From positions 204,749-268,748 of the forward strand of contig NZ_BONV01000010.1 in assembly GCF_016862895.1 (NCBI RefSeq): a stretch of 64,000 bases of DNA, written 5' to 3'. Positions 1 through 8,132 of the stretch are shown here, piece after piece. Numbering within the stretch: position 1 is the stretch's first letter; each line of letters starts with the position of its first letter. The translations under genes and the position numbers were made by a program. This stretch comes from Planotetraspora kaengkrachanensis (GTDB lineage: Bacteria; Actinomycetota; Actinomycetes; Streptosporangiales; Streptosporangiaceae). The notes under the pieces were generated by a model that worked only from the letters and a program-made list of their open reading frames with translations, did no database searches and was not told where the DNA came from.

Positions 1-2
1 AG

Positions 3-620
3 CTGGTGCCGCGCGGCATGCAGAACGCCGGCGAGTACGTCTACGAGTTCGTGCGCGACCAGGTGGCCCGGCCGTTCCTGGGCAGGGACGCCGAACGCTG
101 GATGCCGCTGCTGCTGAGCCTGTTCGCGCTGATCCTCGTCTGGAACTTCATGGGGGTCGTCCCCGTCCTGCAGTTCCCGGTGAACTCGCACATCGAGTTC
201 CCGGTGATCTTCGCTCTGGTGGTCTACGTGCTGAAGATCTACCTGGGCATCAGGCACCAGGGGCTCGGCGGCTACTTCAAGAACATGATGTTCCCGCCCG
301 GCCTGCCGAAGCCCCTCGCCATCGTCCTGTTCGCCCCGCTCGAACTGCTCTACAACTTCGTCACCGCGCCGTTCACCCATGCCGTACGGCTGTTCGCCAA
401 CATGTTCGCGGGGCACCTGCTGCTGGCGTTCTTCAGCGCGGCCGGCTTCTGGTTCCTGATCGCGCATCCGACCCTGCCGGGCGCGACCGTCGGCATCCTC
501 AGCGTGGTGACCGCCGTCGCGATGACGGGCCTGGAGATCTTCATCCAGTTCCTCCAGGCGTTCCTGTTCACCATGCTCGCCGCCATGTTCATCGGCGGCT
601 CCCTGCACCCGGAGCACTGA
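3..620 (+). CDS. atpB: F0F1 ATP synthase subunit a, 5' end cut by window edge
   Basis: Subunit a forms, with the c-ring, the proton path of the F0 motor in the membrane. The reading frame is open from base 3, so the start lies outside the window and only about 205 residues are seen. Several hydrophobic helices are present. The key helix reads VRLFANMFAGHLLL and keeps the essential arginine that faces the c-ring; the last helix is the conserved FIQFLQAFLFTMLAAMF type. Usually atpB is followed directly by atpE, atpF and the rest. Here the next gene is an exporter on the opposite strand, so this is not the 5' part of an ordinary atp operon. It may be a second, orphan copy; what lies upstream is unseen. 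Confidence 0.9.
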   Translation: MVPRGMQNAGEYVYEFVRDQVARPFLGRDAERWMPLLLSLFALILVWNFMGVVPVLQFPVNSHIEFPVIFALVVYVLKIYLGIRHQGLGGYFKNMMFPPGLPKPLAIVLFAPLELLYNFVTAPFTHAVRLFANMFAGHLLLAFFSAAGFWFLIAHPTLPGATVGILSVVTAVAMTGLEIFIQFLQAFLFTMLAAMFIGGSLHPEH

Positions 621-642
621 CTCCCCCGGGCGAGGCCGCCGG

Positions 643-2163
643 TCAGTCGAAGGTGAGCTGCTCGGTGCGCCGGGGCATCAGCAGCAGCGCGCCCACGCTG
701 AGCACGGCGACCACGATGAGCGCGAGGAACGTGTGGTGTGCCGCGTCGTAGAGCGCCCGGCGGACGAACGCGCCCACGGCGGAGTCGCGGACCGCCGAGC
801 CCTGCCCTCCGAGCACCAGGCTGGTGGCGTCGACGCTCTTCGGGAGGTGACCGGCGACACCGGCCGGAGGGTGGGCGAACCGGTCGGCCAGCGTCGCGTT
901 GGAGACGGCCCCCAGCACGGCCGCCCCCACCGCGCTGCCGATGGAGCGGCAGAACATGTTGGTCGCGGTCACCACGCCGCGCCTTTCCCAGCCGACGACC
1001 GACTGGACGGCGACGACGGTCGGGCTGGACGACAGGCCGAGGCCCGCCCCGACGATGAAGCACGCCACGGCCACCTGCCACACCATGGCGTTCTGCGCGA
1101 GCAGCCCGCACAGGACGGCACCGGCCACGATGAGCAGGCTGCCGACGAGCGCCGTGTCCCTGAAGCCGATGCGCATGTAGACGCGTCCCGACAGGGCGGC
1201 GGCGATGGGCCACCCGATGGTGAGCGCGGCCAGCGCGAAGCCCGCCACCAGTGCCCCGGTGCCGAGCACCCCCTGCACATAGGTCGGGATGTAGGAGCTC
1301 AGCCCGATCAGGAGCGCGCCGACGCCCACCGCGACGAGATTGCCACCCGTGAGCGTGCGGTTGCGGAAGACCCACAGCGGCAGGACCGGCTCGGCCGCTT
1401 TCCGTTCGACCAGCACGAACGCCACCAGCAGGACGACGCCCACCACGAAGATGACCACGCTGGGCACCGAGGTCCAGCCCCACGCGACCCCGCCTTCGAG
1501 CAGGCCGAGGATGAGGAGGGACGATCCCGCGATGAGCAGGGACGCCCCCGTGTAGTCGATGCGGTGCGAACCCGGTGTCACTTTCTCCTTGAAGCGCCGG
1601 GCGATCATCCACATCGCGACGGCGCCGAGGGGCAGGTTGATGAAGAAGATCCACCGCCACGACACGTACTCGGAGAACACGCCGCCGAGGGTCGGCCCGA
1701 GGACCGAGGCGACGCCCCAGACGCTGGCGACGTAGCCCTGCACGCGGGCCCGCTCCTCGACCGTGTAGAGGTCACCGATCATCGTCATGCTGATCGGCTG
1801 GACCGCTCCGGCGCCGATGCCCTGGACGGCGCGGAACGCGATGAGCGCGGGCATGCTCCAGGCGAACCCGCACAACACCGAACCGATGAGGAATGCGGCG
1901 ATGCCGAGCAGGATCACCGGCTTGCGTCCCGCGATGTCGGCGAACTTGCCGTACAGCGGGACAGTCACCGCCTGCGTCAGCAGATATATCGAGAAGAGCC
2001 AGGGGAACTGGGAGAAACCGCCGAGGTCGCTGACGATGGACGGCACCGCGGTCGCGATGATCGTGCTGTCCAGAGCCACCAGTCCGGTGGAGAGCATGAC
2101 GGCGGCCAGCACCGGTCCACGCTCCGAACGGAGACCGATGCCCTTCGAGATCGTTGTTGCCAC
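643..2163 (-). CDS. MFS drug/solute exporter, DHA2 (EmrB/QacA) family
   Basis: Proton-driven efflux permease of the 14-helix DHA2 group, about 506 residues. Seen: motif A-like loop YGKFADIAGRK after helix 2, LDSTIIATAVPSI in helix 1 (the DHA2 D1 motif), and motif C-like GPTLGGVF in helix 5. I place the start at GTG 2163 because an AAGGAGA ribosome site lies about 11 bases upstream; a longer reading to 2241 adds a polar N-terminus not expected in the family. No TetR or MarR regulator is adjacent. It runs 3' to 3' with the atpB gene, 22 bases apart. The substrate cannot be read from sequence. Confidence 0.88.
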   Translation of the reverse strand: MATTISKGIGLRSERGPVLAAVMLSTGLVALDSTIIATAVPSIVSDLGGFSQFPWLFSIYLLTQAVTVPLYGKFADIAGRKPVILLGIAAFLIGSVLCGFAWSMPALIAFRAVQGIGAGAVQPISMTMIGDLYTVEERARVQGYVASVWGVASVLGPTLGGVFSEYVSWRWIFFINLPLGAVAMWMIARRFKEKVTPGSHRIDYTGASLLIAGSSLLILGLLEGGVAWGWTSVPSVVIFVVGVVLLVAFVLVERKAAEPVLPLWVFRNRTLTGGNLVAVGVGALLIGLSSYIPTYVQGVLGTGALVAGFALAALTIGWPIAAALSGRVYMRIGFRDTALVGSLLIVAGAVLCGLLAQNAMVWQVAVACFIVGAGLGLSSSPTVVAVQSVVGWERRGVVTATNMFCRSIGSAVGAAVLGAVSNATLADRFAHPPAGVAGHLPKSVDATSLVLGGQGSAVRDSAVGAFVRRALYDAAHHTFLALIVVAVLSVGALLLMPRRTEQLTFD

Positions 2164-2311
2164 GTGGGGAGGTTCTCCTTGCGGGTCGAGCACGAAATCA
2201 CGAACGGACTCGTCCACCTGAGGGCGCACTCGTCCCGACAAGCGCCAACTCCGGCCGCACCTTCCGCATTCCCCGGCGGCCAGGTCAGGTCCCCCGACCT
2301 GGCCGGCGGGG

Positions 2312-3724
2312 CTACCCCTTCACCGGCGGAACGGGCGTGACACCGCGGGCGATCGCCATCATCGGTTTCGTGAGATCGGGCGTGGCCCAGATCCGTACGC
2401 CCAGGCCGGGCCGGATCACCCACAGGAGCATCCGGCCCTTGTCCATTGATCTGTCCGCCCGCATGACGCGCCCTTCCAGCGCCGGGACTCCCCGCACCGC
2501 CGTCTCGTGCACGTCGAAGAGGTGTTCGTCGGTCGGCCAGCTGACTTGGCGCAGGCTCTGGAGGTTCTGTGCGCGAGGCCCGCGTACGACCTCCACGGAC
2601 AGGCTTCCGCCGTCGTTGCGGTTGAACCACCGGCCCTGACCGTCGTTCACCCCATGTACCTCGCCGGAGGCGTCCCGCAGGTCGTCGGGCATGTAGCCCA
2701 GCCGTACGCCCGCGAGATCGTGGTCCCACGGCACCCGGAGAGCGAGCGCGATCTGTTCGAGGTACTTCCCGGCCGAGGCGGATGTCGTCACCCGCAGCAC
2801 CAGATGCTCGTGCTCCACCCAGACCAGGTCGTCGTGACCGGCCGACATCATGCCGCTTCCGCGCCGGAGCCAGGTGTTCCCTTCGGGGATGGCGAGCAGA
2901 GCGCCGAGCGCCGTGCGGTCGGGCACCGGTTCGCCGGGCCGGTAGACCGTCACCTGGATCGAGCGGTCGCCCTGGGACCAGCGGACGGCCTTGCCCGTCA
3001 GTTCGTGGTCGATGACATCGAACGCCACGGGTGCCCCGAACCCCGTGGGCAGCCCGCGAACCTCGACACCGTCGACGCGATCGAGGCCCTCCGGCAGGTG
3101 AGTGATCCGCTCGTCAGGGACCTCTGGCTGGACCCGGAGGCCCGCGGCGATCCTGTCCAGGTCGTCCTTCAGCGACACCGAGGTCATGACCCTCAGCACG
3201 AGACCCGGCTCGGCCACCCACATCCGATCGGTACGGTCGGGGGAACTGACGTACCCGTCGTTCAGGGTCGACTCATCGGCGCCGGGCAGGATGTTCAGGG
3301 CAAGGATGTCCTGGACGTCCTCGACTGAGCGCTCGGTCCGGTAGACGGAGACCTGGACGAACCGGTTTCCCTCAGACCACATCAGCGCCTTTCCCTGGAG
3401 GCGGACCGTTCCCCGCCGGTCACGTTCCTTGAGCGGCAACGCTTCGGGCTCACCCAGGTCGTCGGGCAGATAGCGGACGTCGACTCCGTCGATCGTGGCG
3501 ACGGGTCTCACGGCCGCCGTCCGATCCGCTCGCTGGAACGCCACGAATGCCGGTACGGCTCCCGCCACGAGGAAGACGGCGGCCACGGTGGCCACGAGCC
3601 TCAGCCGGCGGTGCCTCCTGTGTCGCGAGAGCCGTACGACCTGGTCGACCAGATCCGGCGCGGCCCGCAGCGAGTCGGTCTCCTCCGTCATGGCCTGGCG
3701 CAGTTCGTCCTCAAGCGTCGACAT
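2312..3724 (-). CDS. Single-pass membrane protein with three tandem extracellular repeats, paired with SigE-family sigma factor
   Basis: 470 residues. A short cytoplasmic N-terminus (about 40 residues, basic at the end) precedes one membrane helix at about 42-60 and a large exported part. The exported part holds three copies of a unit of about 125 residues, near 78-200, 207-330 and 337-465. Each begins with a line like VDGVEVRGLPTGFG / IDGVDVRYLPDDLG / LAGVRLGYMPDDL and continues with W..GDRSIQVTVYR-type strands. The gene overlaps the sigma factor upstream by 14 bases, so the two are translationally coupled. This layout matches the membrane partners of actinobacterial SigE-family sigma factors and suggests an anti-sigma or sensor role; that is inference, and no zinc anti-sigma motif (HxxxCxxC) is visible. 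Confidence 0.7.
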   Translation of the reverse strand: MSTLEDELRQAMTEETDSLRAAPDLVDQVVRLSRHRRHRRLRLVATVAAVFLVAGAVPAFVAFQRADRTAAVRPVATIDGVDVRYLPDDLGEPEALPLKERDRRGTVRLQGKALMWSEGNRFVQVSVYRTERSVEDVQDILALNILPGADESTLNDGYVSSPDRTDRMWVAEPGLVLRVMTSVSLKDDLDRIAAGLRVQPEVPDERITHLPEGLDRVDGVEVRGLPTGFGAPVAFDVIDHELTGKAVRWSQGDRSIQVTVYRPGEPVPDRTALGALLAIPEGNTWLRRGSGMMSAGHDDLVWVEHEHLVLRVTTSASAGKYLEQIALALRVPWDHDLAGVRLGYMPDDLRDASGEVHGVNDGQGRWFNRNDGGSLSVEVVRGPRAQNLQSLRQVSWPTDEHLFDVHETAVRGVPALEGRVMRADRSMDKGRMLLWVIRPGLGVRIWATPDLTKPMMAIARGVTPVPPVKG

Positions 3725-4214
3725 TCGTGACCACCTCCCGGTCCACCAGCACGCGCAGCCGCGCCAAGGCCTTGGATGCCTGGCTCTTGACCGTCCCGAC
3801 GGAGCACCCGAGCACCTTCGCCGTCTGGGCCTCGGTCATGTCCTCCCAGAACCGCAGGACCACCACCGCCCGCTGCCGGGGCGGCAGGGCACGCAGGGCG
3901 TCGAGCAGAACCTGCCGCAATTCGATGTCCCTCCGAACGAAGGGCAGGTCGGGCGGGGAGTGCACGGGGATGAACCGCAGAACGGCACGGCGCCGAGCCC
4001 GGCTGATCGCCAGATTGACGATGATCCGCCGGACGTACGGTTCGGGATCGGCGTCCCCGCGCAGCCGGTGCCAGTTGCGGTACGCCCGCTCCAGCGCGCT
4101 CTGCAGCACGTCCTCCGCCTCGGCCGCGGATCCGCACGTCAGATGTGCCGTACGCAACAGAGCGGTGGCCCGTGCCGCCACGAACTCGGCGAACCCCGCG
4201 TCGGGCGGGGTCAT
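3711..4214 (-). CDS. RNA polymerase sigma factor, SigE family (ECF)
   Basis: Group IV sigma factor of 167 residues. Region 2 is in the N-terminal half, with DVLQSALERAYRNWHRL (core binding) followed by EPYVRRIIVNLAISRARRR. Region 4 is in the C-terminal part, with LRALPPRQRAVVVLRFWEDM and the helix-turn-helix AQTAKVLGCSVGTVKSQASKAL. These are hallmarks of the SigE family of actinomycetes, whose members usually sit beside a membrane protein gene, as here (14-base overlap with the three-repeat protein). Its 5' region (4215-4326) separates it from the azoreductase terminator, so the pair probably has its own promoter there. The regulon is unknown. Confidence 0.9.
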   Translation of the reverse strand: MTPPDAGFAEFVAARATALLRTAHLTCGSAAEAEDVLQSALERAYRNWHRLRGDADPEPYVRRIIVNLAISRARRRAVLRFIPVHSPPDLPFVRRDIELRQVLLDALRALPPRQRAVVVLRFWEDMTEAQTAKVLGCSVGTVKSQASKALARLRVLVDREVVTNVDA

Positions 4215-4326
4215 GGTGCTCCCAGGGGACTCATGTCCTTCACGTACGCATGATCACGTCAAAAGGTTGCCTCCGGATTCAGCCGAGATCGGTCTGTCAT
4301 CAGATGACGCCCCTCCGGACGACAAG

Positions 4327-4367
4327 CCGGTACGGCGACCTCGCCGTCCACGAGGCCGCCGTACCGG
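4327..4367 (-). terminator. Long hairpin terminator downstream of azoreductase
   Basis: Inverted repeat with outer arms CCGGTACGGCG / CGCCGTACCGG (11 bp), one mismatch, then inner arms CCTCG / CGAGG and a 7-base loop. It begins about 30 bases past the azoreductase stop codon. No clear T-run follows, as is usual in high-GC actinobacteria. Confidence 0.75.
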
Positions 4368-4396
4368 TCACCCATGACCGAGGGCGAGTGCCCGGC

Positions 4397-5044
4397 TCAG
4401 ACCAGCACGGGCTCCGGGGACCACAGTCCGTCGATCTCCTGCTCCGCTGCGGCGAGGCTCTTGTTCGCCAGCGGGATCAGCTCGGCCATGGCGGGCGTGA
4501 CCTCCGCGAGCGTGAGTTCGGCCGCGATGAAGCGCGGCTCCAGTCCGGTGACGGAGAGGCCGTGCGGCAGCCACGGCTCGGCGTGGTCCCAGCCCTCACG
4601 AGGCGCGCCCGGGGTGTAACCGCCGCCCCGGCTGGCGACCACGACGAAGTCGCGTCCGCCGAGCAGGCCGGTCATGGTCGCGGGGTCGAACGACAGCCCG
4701 CCGGCGATGATGTGGTCCACCCAGGCCTTGACGCTGCTCGGCGCCCCGTAGTTGTACAGCGGGAGCCCGAGCACGATGGCGTCGGCCTCCTTCACCTCGT
4801 TGACGAGCACCTCGGTGAGTGCCCACGACGCCGCCTGCGCGGGCGTGTGCTGATCAGGCGGAATCATCCTGGCCAGTCCCCCGGCCGCGTCGAGGTGCGG
4901 CAGAGGTTCAACGCCCAGGTCCCTGTACGTGACGGTCCCGCCGGGATGCCTGGCCTGCCATACGGCGGCGGCGCGGGCGCTGAGCTTACGGCTGACGGAT
5001 CGGTCGCCCTGGATGCTCGAGTCGATGTGCAACAGGTGAGTCAT
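4397..5044 (-). CDS. azoR: FMN-dependent NADH-azoreductase / flavodoxin-like quinone reductase
   Basis: 215 residues, normal length for the AzoR family, which reduces azo dyes and quinones by two-electron transfer from NAD(P)H through bound FMN. Seen: the N-terminal strand and FMN-phosphate loop HIDSSIQGDRSVSRKLS, the FMN-ring loop LPLYNYGAPSSVKAWVDHI, and VVVASRGGGY. It is divergent from a MarR regulator with 85 bases between the starts. That is the common arrangement for quinone- or electrophile-induced reductases, so MarR repression relieved by a reactive substrate is likely (inference). Confidence 0.88.
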   Translation of the reverse strand: MTHLLHIDSSIQGDRSVSRKLSARAAAVWQARHPGGTVTYRDLGVEPLPHLDAAGGLARMIPPDQHTPAQAASWALTEVLVNEVKEADAIVLGLPLYNYGAPSSVKAWVDHIIAGGLSFDPATMTGLLGGRDFVVVASRGGGYTPGAPREGWDHAEPWLPHGLSVTGLEPRFIAAELTLAEVTPAMAELIPLANKSLAAAEQEIDGLWSPEPVLV

Positions 5045-5092
5045 ATCACTGACCTTCCATAGATGGTTTGTGTTGCATCAATGATTAGCGCT

Positions 5093-5122
5093 CCATGCAT
5101 GGAACGTCAACTCGGCTAGAAT
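5093..5122 (+). promoter_or_regulatory. Palindrome and -10 element between azoR and marR
   Basis: CCATGCATGG (5093-5102) is a perfect 10-bp palindrome in the shared divergent promoter region, a candidate MarR operator. TAGAAT (5117-5122) is a good -10 hexamer ending 7 bases before the regulator's ATG. A transcript from it would begin at or next to the ATG, so the regulator mRNA is probably leaderless. Confidence 0.45.
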
Positions 5123-5129
5123 CGACCCC

Positions 5130-5594
5130 ATGGCCTCCCTGCCCGTCGTCAACCAGCCGGTGCATCGGTCAGGCGCGCTGCTCGACCAGCTGGCCCGCCG
5201 TGTGCGTCTGCGCTCCGAGTCGGTGCTGGCGCCGCTCGGCCTTCGTGTCCGCCACCTCATCGCCCTCACGGTGCTGCGGGACCGCGGTGGCTGCACGCAA
5301 CAGGCGCTCGCGACCACACTGGAGATTGACGGGACGAACATCGTCGGCCTGCTGAACGACCTCGAAGCCGAGAATCTGATCGCACGGCGGCGCTCGCCAG
5401 AAGACCGCCGCCGCCACGTCGTCGAGCTCACGGACGCCGGCGCCAAGCGGCTCGCCAAGGCGGAGTTCGCGCTCGCGGCGGTCGAGGACGAAGTGTTCGC
5501 GGCGCTGAGCGACGCACAGCGGGAGGCGCTCTACGGGCTGCTCCAGCAGGCTCTCGGCACCGGCGACGACGGCTGCGTGGCCGCGATCGACTAG
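5130..5594 (+). CDS. MarR-family transcriptional regulator
   Basis: 154 residues with the MarR winged helix: helices QQALATTLEIDGTNIVGLLNDLEAENLI (recognition part) and the wing RRRSPEDRRRHVVELTDAG. Dimerisation helices lie at both ends. One cysteine sits just before the recognition region (GGCTQQ) and another near the C-terminus; either could sense electrophiles, though this is not proven. It is divergent from the azoreductase gene and is expected to repress it and itself. No Shine-Dalgarno is visible before the ATG, which fits leaderless expression from the TAGAAT -10 element. Confidence 0.88.
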   Translation: MASLPVVNQPVHRSGALLDQLARRVRLRSESVLAPLGLRVRHLIALTVLRDRGGCTQQALATTLEIDGTNIVGLLNDLEAENLIARRRSPEDRRRHVVELTDAGAKRLAKAEFALAAVEDEVFAALSDAQREALYGLLQQALGTGDDGCVAAID

Positions 5595-5663
5595 GCCCTT
5601 TTCGACGCCCTCCTGTCGGCAGCGCGGACGGGAGGGCGGGGTTGCGGTGATTCACGCCAAGGG

Positions 5664-6242
5664 TTGCACCGGACGAAGGAGGGCTGGGAGCTCCAGTTCG
5701 CCACGAACCACCTCGGGCATTTCGCCCTCGCGCTCCGCCTCCACGACGCCCTCGCCCAGTCCGGAGACGCCCGGATCGTCTCGGTGAGCTCGAACGCGCA
5801 CCGCGTGTCGCCGATCGCCTTCGACGACATCATGTTCGAGCGGCGGCCGTATGAGGGATGGTCGGCGTACGGCCAGTCGAAGACCGCCAACGTCCTGCTC
5901 GCGGTCGAGGCGGCCAGGCGCTGGGCGGCCGACGGCATCACGGCCAACGCCCTCCTGCCCGGCGGCATCCGCACCGGCCTCCAGCGCCACCAGACCAGCG
6001 CGGCGGCCCAGGAGATCTTCGACAACTACGACTGGAAGACCCCCGAGCAGGGCGCGTCCACCTCCGTGCTGTTCGCCGCGTCCCCGCTCGTCGCGGGAGT
6101 CGGCGGACGGTACTTCGAGGACAACGACGTAGCCGAACTCACGGCGGACCTGCATGCGGAAAGCGGCGTGCGCGCCCATGCCCTCGACCCCGTCGCCGCC
6201 GAGCGACTGTGGGAGGTCTCCCTGGAACTGATCGGCCGCTGA
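5664..6242 (+). pseudogene. SDR oxidoreductase missing its N-terminal cofactor-binding part
   Basis: The visible 190 residues match the second two-thirds of a retinol-dehydrogenase-like SDR: FATNHLGHFALALRL, the catalytic stretch SVSSNAHRVS with YGQSKTANVLL (Ser, YxxxK), and NALLPGGIRTGL. The family is about 300 residues long, and its first ~90 residues with the TGxxxGxG NADP-binding loop are absent. The frame before 5664 follows straight on from the MarR gene and contains no homologous coding. The only start possible is a TTG at the truncation point. I read this as a 5'-deleted relic; expression as a truncated protein cannot be excluded. Confidence 0.75.
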
Positions 6243-6319
6243 CCGCGACGCCGAAGGGACCGCACCCGGCCGCGGCTCGCCCTATCCGCACCGCGAATCG
6301 CGTGAGCGCGGAGGGCGGC

Positions 6320-6691
6320 TCACTCGGGGAGGTGACAGACGGCCTCGACGTTGTTGCCGTCCGGGTCGCGCACGAAGGCGCCGTAGTAACCCGCGTGATA
6401 CTCGGGCCATACGCGCGGCTCATGCAGAATCTCGGCACCGGCGTCGACCGCGATTCTGAAGAATTCATTCACCGCAGCCCGATCGGGTGCGGCGAACGCG
6501 ATGTGCGACTCGCGGAAGCCGTCACCCGTCGCCTTCTGCCCGAGCCAGAAGTCGGGTTTCTGCGCGACGCCATAGCCGATCACACTGCCGAAATCCATCA
6601 GACGCCGACCGCCGAGCGGGGCGAGCACGGCGTCGTAGAACGCGGCGCTGGCGGCCACGTCGGCGCATTGAATAGCTAAATGATCAAGCAT
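6320..6691 (-). CDS. VOC-superfamily (glyoxalase/bleomycin-resistance-like) protein
   Basis: 123 residues, a complete single VOC unit built from two beta-alpha-beta-beta-beta modules. The metal-site positions are visible: His in MLDHLAIQ, His in ESHIAFAAPD, and Glu in DPDGNNVEAVCH. The PDGNNVEAV ending is typical of small VOC enzymes that remove or isomerise small electrophiles. Substrate unknown. It converges on the SDR relic. A perfect GTGTC-A-GACAC palindrome lies 11 bases upstream of its start. Confidence 0.82.
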   Translation of the reverse strand: MLDHLAIQCADVAASAAFYDAVLAPLGGRRLMDFGSVIGYGVAQKPDFWLGQKATGDGFRESHIAFAAPDRAAVNEFFRIAVDAGAEILHEPRVWPEYHAGYYGAFVRDPDGNNVEAVCHLPE

Positions 6692-6701
6692 TCGGCCATT
6701 G

Positions 6702-6712
6702 TGTCAGACACG
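6702..6712 (-). promoter_or_regulatory. GTGTCAGACAC palindrome upstream of VOC gene
   Basis: Perfect 5+1+5 inverted repeat directly upstream of the VOC start codon at 6691. Its position in the probable 5' untranslated or promoter region makes it a candidate operator; the protein that binds is unknown. Confidence 0.3.
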
Positions 6713-6820
6713 CTGAGGCCACGCAGGGCGCAGGCTCTTTTCCAATGGCCGTACACAGCCGGCGATTCCCGTAGCCGCGTGCCCGAACTCTCGGCACACG
6801 GGTGATTTAGGTTGAACCGC

Positions 6821-6953
6821 ATGAACGTCCACAGACGCGCCTACCTTCCGGCGCTGTCCTGATTGCCGGGAACACAACATCGTGCGCGAGGGCGACTTCG
6901 TATGCGTCTTCTGCGGCGGCGCTCTCCCTCAGGAATGGAATGTGGACCTGTGA
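6821..6953 (+). pseudogene. Tiny zinc-ribbon protein gene, apparently frameshifted
   Basis: From 6855 a frame reads CPDCREHNIVREGDFVCVFC and ends ...LPQEWNVDL at the stop 6951-6953. Two CxxC knuckles 14 residues apart make a zinc ribbon. This frame has no ATG, GTG or TTG start between its upstream stop (6822-6824) and the first knuckle. An ATG at 6821 opens a different frame (MNVHRRAYLPAL) that ends right at 6860-6862. Adding back one TG to the TGT at 6855 would join the two into a clean 44-residue protein, so loss of a TG dinucleotide is the simplest explanation. Its last 25 bases overlap the 3' end of the gene on the other strand. Confidence 0.5.
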
Positions 6954-7564
6954 CCGGTGTTGTCCGGCTCAGGGCGCGGAAACCGTGTGCGCATCTCGAC
7001 GATGCAGGTGTCGCGGGACGTGGGACCGTCGAATCGGAGGCGATCGTAGGCCGCGAACTCGGGTTCCAATGCATCGAGTTCGTCGATCAGAGCGTGCAGG
7101 CGCTCGGACCACTGCGCTGACCCGGCATCCGGCTCGTCCGGCGCGGCCTTGATCGCGCTCGTCAGGTAACCCTTGCGCTGGATGTTGGCCGGGGTGACCG
7201 AGTGCAGACACACATATTGCCCGCTCAAGTAGGAGCTCCACTCGTCCCGTGCCACAGCATGGTCGGCCCAGTAGTCGGTGAACCAGGTTTCGAGCCGGTC
7301 CATGCCGCCCGCCTGTTCCGTGAGAGCGAACAGGTCGGCCGGAACCATCTCGGCGCCGTCGGAGCGGAGGTAGCCGGGAAGCGGCAGGCGCCGCTCCAGC
7401 ATCAACTGGCGGACCTCGTCGGCATCGCGGCCGCGTGCCGCGCACAGTTCCTCAAGGACGACGAACTGCACGCTGACGTAGGCGTCGTCGGCGTCGGACA
7501 TCGGATGGTGTCCGTTGACCTCCAGGAACCGCTCGGCAAGCCGCAGTTTCAGGTCCGTCTTCAT
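6929..7564 (-). CDS. Conserved hypothetical protein (possibly DUF6058-like)
   Basis: 211 residues from ATG 7564; a longer reading to 7606 is possible, but AAAGG lies 9 bases before 7564. The sequence is soluble and acidic, rich in aromatic residues and mainly helical: LRLAERFLEVNGHHPMSDAD, MERRLPLPGYLRSDG-like text and ETWFTDYWADHAVARDEWSSYLSGQYVCLHSV. It resembles a family I remember annotated as DUF6058, sometimes linked to natural-product loci, but I am not sure of that name. No catalytic motif is obvious. It stands alone, 3' to 3' with the zinc-ribbon relic. Confidence 0.65.
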   Translation of the reverse strand: MKTDLKLRLAERFLEVNGHHPMSDADDAYVSVQFVVLEELCAARGRDADEVRQLMLERRLPLPGYLRSDGAEMVPADLFALTEQAGGMDRLETWFTDYWADHAVARDEWSSYLSGQYVCLHSVTPANIQRKGYLTSAIKAAPDEPDAGSAQWSERLHALIDELDALEPEFAAYDRLRFDGPTSRDTCIVEMRTRFPRPEPDNTGHRSTFHS

Positions 7565-7769
7565 CACGATTGGCCTTTCGCCGTCACCCGCGCGGAGACT
7601 CCGCACAACGTGCTCCGCACGCTAGCCATGGACCATTTCGGCCCTGATCGAATCATGCAGGCGCGTCGACACCCGTTGGCGTCCCGCCGCCGTCACCGGC
7701 CGGCTCCCGGCCGGGACAGGTGGAATACGGCGACCGGCAGAAATCCTGCGCGAAAGATCTCTATAGTCG

Positions 7770-8012
7770 ATGACCATGCCAATACAGAGCAATGCGGGCG
7801 ATTCGGGAACCGTACGGGGAGTCGGGAATCTAGCCCTTACGGTCGCTTTGCTGCTCATCGTTCTTCATACGCAGGCGCCTCGGGACTGGTCGGCTCTCGC
7901 AATCGTCGTGCTCGCCGTGATCGGTGTCGGCCTCCGGATTGAGGCGGCGATCTCATCGATCGCAGCCGGACGCCCTGGAGCAGTCGAAGCGGAAGAAGCC
8001 CACCAGGACTAG
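7770..8012 (+). CDS. Small membrane protein, unknown function
   Basis: 80 residues with two predicted membrane helices, VGNLALTVALLLIVLH and SALAIVVLAVIGVGLRI, and a short acidic tail. I do not recognise a family. It begins at an ATG followed after one codon by a second ATG. Codon positions are GC-rich at the third base as in neighbouring genes, which supports coding. It is alone between genes of opposite strand. Confidence 0.5.
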   Translation: MTMPIQSNAGDSGTVRGVGNLALTVALLLIVLHTQAPRDWSALAIVVLAVIGVGLRIEAAISSIAAGRPGAVEAEEAHQD

Positions 8013-8132
8013 CCTCGTCGGTCCCGCTCGACGTCGCCGACCCTCACGCCTGGAGAGGGTGCCGGAAGGGCATTCCTGCACGTGGTCGCGCGGTGGGGCA
8101 TCGGTCGGAGAAACAGGTTTCGAGCGCGAAAC

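Noticed and set aside
643..2340. Long plus-strand frame of 535 codons opposite the DHA2 exporter
   Set aside because: Shadow of the exporter on the other strand: His/Asp/Arg-rich composition with no family pattern, as produced by GC-rich third positions.
4249..4257. A lone CATGATCAC core upstream of the SigE-family gene
   Set aside because: It shares the core of the 53-bp repeat but is single, lacks the GTG start of the 12-mer and has no copy 53 bases away on either side.
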